Below are positions 4,984-11,801 of a stretch of 12,034 nt of DNA, piece after piece. Origin of the DNA: Thermoproteota archaeon (GTDB taxonomy: Archaea; Thermoproteota; Thermoprotei; Thermoproteales; Thermocladiaceae); assembly GCA_013153895.1 (NCBI GenBank), contig JAADDN010000097.1, positions 1-12,034 of the forward strand, read 5' to 3'. The position numbers were made by a program, and so were the translations under genes. The notes under the pieces were generated by a model. It saw only the letters and a program-made list of their open reading frames with translations. It was not told where the DNA came from and ran no database searches. Each line of letters begins with the position of its first letter. Position 1 is the first letter of the stretch.

Positions 4984-6671
4984 ACTTGGAGATACGTTGT
5001 AAAGAGCATTCTCTTTTTAAATCCGCATGAGAGAGCTTTCTCTACAATCTTTTTACCATAGTAATACAGTTCTACGGGTACCGTCTTATTTAGACCTTCT
5101 AGACCTGGATCGAGAGCTACTAGGACCCTACTACCATTATCTATGACTGTAGCATTATATCCAACTTCTAGGAGAGATCTAATACTGCTGTTAGATGCTT
5201 CGATAACAGTTACTATCCTATTCCTGAGATGTAGTCCACATGTTGGGTATATCAGGCTAGCAGCAGCATATATCAGTAGACTAGCATCACTAACACATAA
5301 GGTACCATTCCTAGACATCTTCAAGAGAAGCTTACTAACACAAGTAACATTCCTCCTAGAACTATCAAGCAACATAGAATCAATATCAAACAAATATAAT
5401 AACAGTTTCACAGACATACTAATATTGCTAAGATTAGCATAGACACTTCTATACAGATCAAATAGAGTTGCTAGTAATAGTGTTCCGTTTACTATGTCTT
5501 GTGGTACTTGGCTTGGTGGTTTATATACCCAGTCCGGTGGTTTAATGATGTTTATCTTTTTCTCTATCTTAACCTCGTAGTGGCATGTTACATCGGTAAC
5601 AACAGTAAATGTACATGTATTGTTACCGCTAGCACATGACACTGTACCATACGTATAGTTACACTTCTCTACTGGTATAAGACTCAGCTTCAGGAGAAGT
5701 CCATAGTATGGTATTCTCCTGATAGTGAAGTTTCCTACACGTATAGTATCATTAACATATGCTACAAGACTAATACTATGAGACTCATTATCTAGTAATG
5801 GAATAGATATACATAACGTTCCTCTCCTCCTAGAGGACTTCTTGATAACTGTTTTTCCATCTACTCTGGCGATAGCTACTACCGTTAGATGATTTGACCC
5901 ATTAATCACCCTATACCTGAAACATATCTTGAATAAGCGTAGCCTAACAATAGTCGTAACAGACTTACTATAACTAGCACAGCAACAGGAACAGCAGACT
6001 TCCCCATTCGAGACAGTCTTATTAACATACTCTTCCAATGTTCTATTAAACCCATAGGATACACCATTTACAATTAGACTAGGAGGATAAGGCACATCAC
6101 TTAGTGTGAGAAGTCTGAAGCTGATGTTTGAGGGTACTTTCCAGCTAATTGCTAGGTCTCTTGTAATGTTCTTGAAGAAGAATAGTGTTGAAGTATAGTT
6201 CAATGTTACACACTTCCTAACTTCTACACCTAGAGCAATTGGCGAGAACATGTATAGTGTGGCTAGATATGCTGTTGGTGTAATCATGGTAGAATTAAGA
6301 CTCAATATCCCTAGTAGAGTATCCAAAAGAGTACCGTTGCAGGTCATGTTAAAATAGACATAGTGACCAACATACTTTACAGCTCTAAGAGCAGTATAAT
6401 TTATACCACAGGTCGGCAAATCAGCATACGCCAATACTAACCTACTACAAGTATCAACAGTTACATTATATGTAATATTCTTGAAGAACCTTACGATTGT
6501 CTTAATGAGGCTCTGACCTGATAATCCTCTTATCAATATGTGAAATACGTCTACTGATGCGGTCCCCATTTTTCCTGGTCCTGCAACTGTTATTGAGGTT
6601 AGTCCTATACACGCTACTATGAGTATTACTAGTAGGAGGATAGTGACGTAGATTACGTCTCTAAGTTGCAT
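4944..6671 (-). CDS. Large N-anchored, cysteine-rich, densely N-glycosylated surface protein
   Basis: I chose ATG 6671 (575 residues, MQLRDVIYVTILLL...), preceded by AGGTG as ribosome-binding site. The frame could be extended to 6749, but that would run through the start of the divergent helicase. One N-terminal membrane helix (about 6-28) is followed by an ectodomain of about 540 residues with no further TM. I count 26 N-x-S/T sequons and 20 cysteines. The cysteines include CCSCCC, five in six residues (bases 5979-5996). Beta-strand-rich stretches (RLRLFKICFRYRVI, HSISLVAYV) suggest immunoglobulin-like or other beta-sandwich domains; a Pro-rich linker (KPPDWVYKPPSQ) precedes a more helical C-terminal third. 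It is likely exported, glycosylated and disulfide-stabilised: an adhesin, S-layer-associated or appendage protein. I recognise no named family. Confidence 0.8.
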   Translation of the reverse strand: MQLRDVIYVTILLLVILIVACIGLTSITVAGPGKMGTASVDVFHILIRGLSGQSLIKTIVRFFKNITYNVTVDTCSRLVLAYADLPTCGINYTALRAVKYVGHYVYFNMTCNGTLLDTLLGILSLNSTMITPTAYLATLYMFSPIALGVEVRKCVTLNYTSTLFFFKNITRDLAISWKVPSNISFRLLTLSDVPYPPSLIVNGVSYGFNRTLEEYVNKTVSNGEVCCSCCCASYSKSVTTIVRLRLFKICFRYRVINGSNHLTVVAIARVDGKTVIKKSSRRRGTLCISIPLLDNESHSISLVAYVNDTIRVGNFTIRRIPYYGLLLKLSLIPVEKCNYTYGTVSCASGNNTCTFTVVTDVTCHYEVKIEKKINIIKPPDWVYKPPSQVPQDIVNGTLLLATLFDLYRSVYANLSNISMSVKLLLYLFDIDSMLLDSSRRNVTCVSKLLLKMSRNGTLCVSDASLLIYAAASLIYPTCGLHLRNRIVTVIEASNSSIRSLLEVGYNATVIDNGSRVLVALDPGLEGLNKTVPVELYYYGKKIVEKALSCGFKKRMLFTTYLQVYTCRKPRLARPK

Positions 6672-6712
6672 GCATGACCCACCTATCAGAAAGATAGATT
6701 GTTTTGACCTAT

Positions 6713-8614
6713 GTGAATAGTAGTAACATTGAGAGTCGTATTGAGACAATAGTTGAGAATATTGTTGAAGCTTACCTAAATGATAAGAGGATTATTAAGG
6801 TTATTGCACGTCCAGGATATGGAAAATCCTTCATCAGTGTTAAAGTGTTCGAGAAGTTGTATGAGCTTAGTCTAGTAGAGAAGTGTTACATTATTACTCA
6901 GAATAATGCCCAGCTAGCATATTGGTCTAACCTTCTCACAAGACTTGGTATAGGTCACATAGTACTGTTTGGACGTAGTGGAAACATACTTGGCATACGT
7001 CATACATGTAAGCTTGGTCTAGACCCTTCTAGTCCATCAGCGCCCTGTAATAGGATAAGTAAGAGATGTAGAGTGCTGGACCTAGGACGAGATGAAGCTA
7101 CTGGTAGAATAGTGAAACTATGTTTTCCCTGTAAGCATGCTGGAACATGGTATCACGGTGATCTATCTAATAGGAGAGGAGAACTTGAGAAATACGGTTA
7201 CAGTTGCGTGACTTTTCGCGATGCTCGTGGTAACGTAATGAGCTTCATATATCCAGGAGAAGTATGTAGTTACTATCACAGTTTCCTCCAACTATACACT
7301 ACTGATAGTAGTATCGTGTTAACAAACATGAGAATGTTCATGCTACATTACAGGTTCAGCCACCTCCCCTTTCAAGGTAGGACCCTCCTAATATTTGACG
7401 AGTATGATGTTACAACAATCGACCTACCAGTCAGAAGATTTAGCTACCAAGACATATATCAAGTCCTCAAGAAACTATCAAACATATTACAGATAATCGA
7501 GAGAGAATGCAAATCATCTCTAGACTATGAGAATCTTGCCGAACTATGTAGAGAACTTCAGTTTCAGATAGATGAGGCGCTTAGCACATTGACCTGGCTT
7601 AGACGACATGTAACGAGAAAGCTTAGAGTAGCGGTCGAACGTGATCTAGCTAGGCTTAGAAGCATGCTTCTAGACCTGACGAGAGACTCATTACAGCTTC
7701 TCGAGTATTTTCCAGAGCTTGTAGACTTATCAACATTTGAAGATGTTGTAGAGCTACTCTACCAGATCTATAATGCTTCTAAGTTCAGCATAGACCTTCT
7801 AGTAGAAGCTGATGATATAGGTAATATAACTAGCATAGCCTTCGTTGGAAGACCTTGGTCACCTATACGTGACCTATCAGAGAAGCATTATATCCTCTTA
7901 ACTTCAGCAACAGAACTACCACAGGAACTAGAGAGAGAAGCATTAGGAGAAACATATCGCATAGAGACAGAGAGAAAACTCCCCCTAAAGATTCTCCTCG
8001 TAAAAACATTTACATTACCCTTCACATATAGAAACTATGAACGTTACAGGAGAATATACGTGGAAAACCTGAAGACAATAATTGAAGAGGTTCTTCAAAG
8101 TGATAAACCTACTCTCATATTTGCTAAATCTCCAAAATATGTTGAACCAATAATTAACATGGTAAGAGATTACTGCGACTGGATAGATAGGTCCATTATA
8201 GGAGAATTCTTGAATAGGAAAGTACCAGTACTCGTAACCTGCTCACTAGATCGTGGTCTCGATCTATCATTTATAGAGAATCTTGTAATAACTGTTGACC
8301 TAGTACCAAACATCTCAAGCGCAGAATTTCGCCTACTAGAGAAACTATATAAGAAGAACATTATTACAGTACTGTTAAACCAGGTAGCAGACAACACACT
8401 CTACCAACTACTTGGCCGTGTACGAGAAGCAAAAACAATAAACATCTACAGTCCAGACCTCAGGATAGCTTGGAGAATAGCTAGATTAGTACGAAAAGGA
8501 CTAATAGAAGCAATACCACACCCAACACTAAAAACAATGCTAGAACTAGCAGACAAAGAAGAAATAAACTGGAACAACCTAACATACGAACTAATAAAAA
8601 AGAAAAACGAATAA
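6713..8614 (+). CDS. SF2 helicase, XPD/DinG-like with cysteine-rich insert
   Basis: 633 residues from GTG 6713; TTG 6704 is the only other start before the in-frame TAG at 6695. Motif I ARPGYGKS is at 32-39, Ia IITQNNAQLAYW follows, motif II DEYD is at 229-232, III TSAT at 397-400, IV LIFAKS at 468-473, V SLDRGLD at 511-517, VI QLLGRVR from Q565. Between Ia and II lie seven cysteines (about 99, 112, 119, 137, 140, 165, 185). The last, in VCSYYHSF before SSIVLTN, resembles the CPYY...ADVIVxN segment of the XPD Fe-S domain. The family unwinds DNA 5' to 3' in repair or recombination, with a 4Fe-4S cluster. A helical insert follows motif II (about 255-360), where XPD has its arch. Motif VI has one residue fewer than QxxGRxxR. 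G+T content falls along the gene and the 3' end is strongly A/C-rich. Confidence 0.85.
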   Translation: MNSSNIESRIETIVENIVEAYLNDKRIIKVIARPGYGKSFISVKVFEKLYELSLVEKCYIITQNNAQLAYWSNLLTRLGIGHIVLFGRSGNILGIRHTCKLGLDPSSPSAPCNRISKRCRVLDLGRDEATGRIVKLCFPCKHAGTWYHGDLSNRRGELEKYGYSCVTFRDARGNVMSFIYPGEVCSYYHSFLQLYTTDSSIVLTNMRMFMLHYRFSHLPFQGRTLLIFDEYDVTTIDLPVRRFSYQDIYQVLKKLSNILQIIERECKSSLDYENLAELCRELQFQIDEALSTLTWLRRHVTRKLRVAVERDLARLRSMLLDLTRDSLQLLEYFPELVDLSTFEDVVELLYQIYNASKFSIDLLVEADDIGNITSIAFVGRPWSPIRDLSEKHYILLTSATELPQELEREALGETYRIETERKLPLKILLVKTFTLPFTYRNYERYRRIYVENLKTIIEEVLQSDKPTLIFAKSPKYVEPIINMVRDYCDWIDRSIIGEFLNRKVPVLVTCSLDRGLDLSFIENLVITVDLVPNISSAEFRLLEKLYKKNIITVLLNQVADNTLYQLLGRVREAKTINIYSPDLRIAWRIARLVRKGLIEAIPHPTLKTMLELADKEEINWNNLTYELIKKKNE

Positions 8615-8701
8615 GGATCCAACGTATCTTTGTACTTCCTATAGCGAGAACTAACGCAAACAATAGCAATATAACGCCTATACTCATAGTCGATAGTTAG
8701 C

Positions 8702-9640
8702 GTGAATAACACATACGTTATCGCTCTTGTAGAAGCTTCACAGATAGTACATTTACTATTACTTTTTCTTTTTGCAATATCCTTAGGAAGCTTACTGAGT
8801 TTGGTCTCTCTCTTTCTTGAAAGAAACCGTGCAAGAATAGTTTGCATATGGCTTTATTTGTCTCTTGCTAAGAGAAGATCGTATGTTCTTGTACATATAC
8901 TGCCCTTAGCACTGTTCATGTGCCTTACGATAATTGAGCTGACATTGCTATTTAACATCAGAATAGCAATGCATACAGAGACCAGTATAGAAGATCCGCC
9001 TTTAGCGGCTTCGACAATAATTCAAATAATAGGTTTTATAGCGACTATTCTCTATTCTATTTTTTCAAGATTAGTAGAGTATACGTTATTAAGGAGACGT
9101 AGCTTCAACATAATGTATGTAACCTGCCGAAGGATTTACATATTCTCATTTTCAGAATATTTACTTATTAGAGTTAGAGCATTTATTGTCGATATAAGAA
9201 AGATTCTAAGAAGGCTTGAGATAGTTCTTATATTGCGAACTATTTTAGAGGTTATTTTTGCGTACATTATCGAGAACAAATGTTATACTTTACCAATAAT
9301 TCTCTTAATGTTTTTACTTATCTCTATTATAGCACCTATAGAGAGATCGTGTGAGATACCTCATAAACCCTTGAAGGATATTGATAACTATCTGTTATTT
9401 AAAGCTTTATATCCTAAAGATCTCTATCTCTCTAAACCGTTGCATGATTTAGAGCTAAAACAGTGTAATGCTATACAATACTATGATCATGCTGTGCTAG
9501 CACTAGGTCGGTTCTCTATCCTATCAATAGAACCTAGGCATATGTCAGATGACACTGTGATAAAGGTAGATCTTCAAGTTACAGATTTCCTTAAACTGCA
9601 AGATATCTTGAAGTCATTCTATATAGCTAGCGTAGAGTAG
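8702..9640 (+). CDS. Polytopic membrane protein, unknown
   Basis: 312 residues, GTG 8702. An 87-bp spacer separates it from the helicase. Hydrophobic segments lie at about 15-38, 60-86, 103-125, 173-190 and 196-212, with basic patches between them (ERNRARIV, AKRRS, LLRRRS, RKILRRLE), which suggests a multi-spanning inner core with positive cytoplasmic loops. The last 100 residues are hydrophilic and probably cytoplasmic. No conserved motif is recognised. Codon use is richer in TTA, ATT and TTT than in neighbouring genes. It may be a platform or channel for the nearby pilin-like and surface proteins, but only location supports this. The 3' end overlaps the convergent gene by 22 bases. Confidence 0.75.
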   Translation: MNNTYVIALVEASQIVHLLLLFLFAISLGSLLSLVSLFLERNRARIVCIWLYLSLAKRRSYVLVHILPLALFMCLTIIELTLLFNIRIAMHTETSIEDPPLAASTIIQIIGFIATILYSIFSRLVEYTLLRRRSFNIMYVTCRRIYIFSFSEYLLIRVRAFIVDIRKILRRLEIVLILRTILEVIFAYIIENKCYTLPIILLMFLLISIIAPIERSCEIPHKPLKDIDNYLLFKALYPKDLYLSKPLHDLELKQCNAIQYYDHAVLALGRFSILSIEPRHMSDDTVIKVDLQVTDFLKLQDILKSFYIASVE

Positions 9641-10152
9641 AGGAACACTTTACATATGTTTTTGCAGTGTTTGTCTTCTTTGCATGTGTTTTTGCATGTT
9701 TTTTCTATGAGTTTATTGTGGTGTAGTTTGATGATTTCTTCTTCATAGAGGTCGTAGAGTTGTGCTAGTGCTTGTACTAGTTCTCTAAATCTTTTCCAGG
9801 TTTCTGCAAGTCTTCTAGCTCTCTCATATATGGTGTCTATGTTTCTTGAGAGGCATTCAATATCTCTTAGAGAGTTACATGGGTATGCTAGCTCTCTCAT
9901 AAGCTCCTGACTAGTTTTCTCAATCTTCTCTACATCTCGTAGATACTTCTCATGATCCGGGTAGTATGTTACTACTATTCCACTATCACTACAGGAGAAC
10001 ATTACCATGCTATGTGTATTATAGTTTTCTTTCTTCTTTGTTAGCTCTCTAACATATCTATTACTTATCTTGATACATTTCTCTTCTCTACATATGAGAA
10101 GTATGTTATTTCCATTATCTTCTCTACATGTTGCTATGATGTATCTTACCAC
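9619..10152 (-). CDS. Coiled-coil protein with C-terminal duplicated cysteine motif
   Basis: 177 residues, GTG 10152; an ATG two bases upstream is in another frame and stops after two codons. The N-terminal 65 residues are mixed alpha/beta (VRYIIATC, ILLICREEKCIKI, MVMFSCSDSGIVVTYY). Residues 70-155 are almost entirely charged helix (YLRDVEKIEKTSQELMREL, then YERARRLAETWKRFRELV), a likely coiled coil. The tail carries CKNTC-KEDKH-CKNIC, C-x3-C-x5-C-x3-C, made by a 30-base duplication. This could bind zinc or another metal, or form disulfides. There is no signal peptide or TM, so it is probably cytosolic. It is divergent from the small basic gene at 10186 across 33 bp. The function is unknown. 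Confidence 0.75.
   Translation of the reverse strand: MVRYIIATCREDNGNNILLICREEKCIKISNRYVRELTKKKENYNTHSMVMFSCSDSGIVVTYYPDHEKYLRDVEKIEKTSQELMRELAYPCNSLRDIECLSRNIDTIYERARRLAETWKRFRELVQALAQLYDLYEEEIIKLHHNKLIEKTCKNTCKEDKHCKNICKVFLYSTLAI
9657..9696. repeat. Imperfect 30-base tandem duplication (exact 10-bp arms)
   Basis: TGTTTTTGCA occurs exactly at 9657-9666 and again at 9687-9696, 30 bases apart. In the minus-strand gene this spacing equals ten residues and gives the repeated CKN(T/I)C unit. The sequence between the exact arms has diverged. Confidence 0.55.
9659..9704 (+). terminator. T-run cluster after the membrane-protein gene
   Basis: Three T-runs on the plus strand (T5 at 9659-9663, T5 at 9689-9693, T6 at 9699-9704) lie 19-64 bases past the stop of the upstream plus-strand gene. 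They fit archaeal T-run termination. They are also Lys/Asn codons of the convergent coiled-coil gene, so they may simply reflect coding. Confidence 0.4.
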
Positions 10153-10185
10153 ATTCTAGTACTGTCGTATTATTCTAATGAGCTT

Positions 10186-10464
10186 GTGAATCTACGTGAA
10201 ATATCTAACATATGTGAGAGAATTCTTGACTATATCCTGTCCAGGTTAAAGGAGTTTAAGCTTGCTGACTCCAACTGCATTAGATTAAGCTACAGTAAGC
10301 TTAGACGTATAGAACCTAGAATAGGTAGATTACACTCGACCTGGAGAATAGTACTTTACGGATATCTCACAGAGAGGCTTGCAGAACTTGGTTGGAGGTT
10401 GGTAGAGCGTTATCATGTTAATAGTCGCATAGTCTTGATATATTGTAGAGAGGAGAGTAACTAA
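10186..10464 (+). CDS. Small basic hypothetical protein
   Basis: 92 residues, GTG 10186; no ATG is available in this frame nearby. The order looks like helix (LREISNICERILDYILSRLKEF), short strand (IRLSYSKLRR), a long helix (WRIVLYGYLTERLAELGW) and two strands (RLVERYH, SRIVLIYCREE). This is compatible with a winged-helix-like nucleic-acid-binding fold and the protein is basic, but I recognise no family. It is 33 bp from the divergent coiled-coil gene, so both promoters must lie within or across that gap. It ends ten bases before the convergent pilin-like gene. Confidence 0.65.
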   Translation: MNLREISNICERILDYILSRLKEFKLADSNCIRLSYSKLRRIEPRIGRLHSTWRIVLYGYLTERLAELGWRLVERYHVNSRIVLIYCREESN

Positions 10465-10473
10465 ATACTAGCT

Positions 10474-10842
10474 TCAGCTTTCTACCCATATTACTAGTCT
10501 ATTAGGTTCTCCACATATCGTTACTATATGTCTGCCCTCAGGTATGTAAGATACTGGTCTTATCACTATATGTTTATAATGTGCTAGTACTATTCTACCA
10601 CACATAAGCCAGGAACTGTGAGATACAGTTACATTACAGGGAAAGTATGCTACTACTCTAACACATGTTCTCGATATAATTGCATCCTCTATTACTGATC
10701 CTATCCTCGTGATAGTTACTATCTTAACCATATGAAAGATATTTAACATGTAGAGTAGTGCTAGTACAGTCAAGGAAGCTACTACTGTAGTAAGGATCAG
10801 TGCTTCTACCGTAGGTACAATACCTCTTTGTCTATTATACAT
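10474..10842 (-). CDS. Type IV pilin-like protein
   Basis: 122 residues, ATG 10842, preceded on its strand by GAGGT about 12 bases upstream. The N-terminus MYNRQRG-IVPTVEALILTT is a good class III signal: a basic leader ending RG, then an aliphatic pair and Pro, then a hydrophobic helix (about 8-34) carrying Glu at mature position 6. It fits the PibD/FlaK cleavage pattern better than the pilin-like protein at 2379. The small ectodomain has four cysteines and one sequon (NVT). Archaeal type IV pilins of this size assemble into adhesion or DNA-uptake pili. It is divergent from the cysteine-rich surface protein across 59 bp, so the two are probably co-regulated. It could instead be a minor pilin or pseudopilin. 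Confidence 0.8.
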   Translation of the reverse strand: MYNRQRGIVPTVEALILTTVVASLTVLALLYMLNIFHMVKIVTITRIGSVIEDAIISRTCVRVVAYFPCNVTVSHSSWLMCGRIVLAHYKHIVIRPVSYIPEGRHIVTICGEPNRLVIWVES

Positions 10843-10901
10843 ACCTGCTCTCTACCTCTATAGGTCAGGTAGATTTTACTAAACGGTTAGAGCAGACTTC
10901 T
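10843..10901. promoter_or_regulatory. Divergent promoter region between pilin-like and surface-protein genes
   Basis: 59 bp between two divergent starts. ATTTTACTAAAC at about 10871-10882 is AT-rich and lies 20-30 bases before ATG 10902, a position that suits a TATA box for a leaderless or short-leader transcript. Read on the minus strand, the same block (GTTTAGTAAAAT) lies about 30-40 bases before ATG 10842. A shared TATA region is inferred. Confidence 0.35.
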
Positions 10902-11765
10902 ATGGAGACTATACGTGCACTACTTATAGCGATAGTAGTAATCACGATATGTGGACTAGCTAGTATAATACTTGTAGAATCTATTACAAACAGTACACTG
11001 CGTAATGCTGTACCCATAGTAGAGAGAGCCCTAGCAGCAGTATATAGACCAGGAATAACAGTCATATATACACCATACGCAGTATGTAGTAGAGACCACA
11101 CAGTAGAAATATACTACAGCAATACTATGCTAACCTTCAAAGTACCAAAGAAAGCAGAATCAGAAGACTGCTGCATAGGTACCTGCACAATAATATCAAC
11201 AGAGAAAACATTTAGGATAACTATAAGCAACATATCTATAAACCCTATAACAGTACCACCAAGACCTAGCAACAAGACTAGAATAATCTATAAAGGAGAA
11301 ACAACATGTACCACAAGATGCGTACACATATACCACTGTAAGCAGATACTTAATATACGGTTCGTATCGTATGGTTTCTGTCCTGTTAATTATAGTTTTC
11401 GTATGGTTTCTCAGGTAGTATGTGTTGGCAGGAACTGTACCTATAGTATAAGTGTGACATACTCTCCAAGTCTTGTTGAATATATTGGAGTGTTTAGACA
11501 CACTAACAGGAGCATCATTATTGGACTAGAAGACTGCTCATGTTGCGATTTTGATAAGAGAGACGAAGTGCTAAATATCACAATCCTAAGAAACATGACA
11601 CATATAGTGATACTACAATCAAAAGGAGGATACAGCCATAGACTCTATATCAATGGTAGAGAAGTCTACTATAAACCACCTGGAGTCTATAAGACAAACA
11701 TAGATCTAGGAAACTACCCAATGAAATGCATACTCAAAAAACATTGCTATGAGGTCTGTAGATGA
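10902..11765 (+). CDS. N-anchored cysteine-rich surface protein
   Basis: 287 residues, ATG 10902. METIR is followed by a hydrophobic helix (about 6-25) with no clear cleavage site, so it is probably a signal anchor. The ectodomain holds 16 cysteines and 8 N-x-S/T sequons. The cysteines include DCC at residues about 89-91 and CSCC (bases 11535-11546), which recalls CCSCCC in the larger surface protein. The fold looks mostly beta. The end is cysteine- and lysine-rich (MKCILKKHCYEVC). The shared plan with the protein at 4944-6671 (N-anchor, Cys clusters, sequons, divergent from a partner gene) suggests related roles, though I cannot align them convincingly. It is probably a glycosylated, disulfide-bonded appendage or adhesin component. 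A G/T-rich block near 11345-11510 sits inside an otherwise A/C-rich gene. Confidence 0.8.
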   Translation: METIRALLIAIVVITICGLASIILVESITNSTLRNAVPIVERALAAVYRPGITVIYTPYAVCSRDHTVEIYYSNTMLTFKVPKKAESEDCCIGTCTIISTEKTFRITISNISINPITVPPRPSNKTRIIYKGETTCTTRCVHIYHCKQILNIRFVSYGFCPVNYSFRMVSQVVCVGRNCTYSISVTYSPSLVEYIGVFRHTNRSIIIGLEDCSCCDFDKRDEVLNITILRNMTHIVILQSKGGYSHRLYINGREVYYKPPGVYKTNIDLGNYPMKCILKKHCYEVCR

Positions 11766-11801
11766 TTGCCACTCTAATATTGTGCTAGTTTAGTTAGGCA
11801 T

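Noticed and set aside
5009..5020. CTCTTTTTAAAT, a good-looking TATA or T-run sequence.
   Set aside because: It is inside the coding region of the surface protein, and no gene starts at a suitable distance on either strand.
6672..6749. Extension of the large surface protein to ATG 6749.
   Set aside because: It would overlap the helicase start and add a hydrophilic stretch before a clean N-terminal anchor that has its own AGGTG site.
8481..8687. A 68-codon, very hydrophobic minus-strand frame starting in the spacer before 8702 (MSIGVILLLFALVLAIG...).
   Set aside because: Most of it is antisense to the A/C-rich 3' end of the helicase, which automatically yields Leu/Val/Phe codons. Only the first 24 or so residues lie in the spacer. 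I leave it as a weak possibility.
11196..11501. 101-codon minus-strand frame in the surface-protein gene.
   Set aside because: It is antisense to the Cys- and sequon-rich coding frame, with no start signal and no domain pattern.
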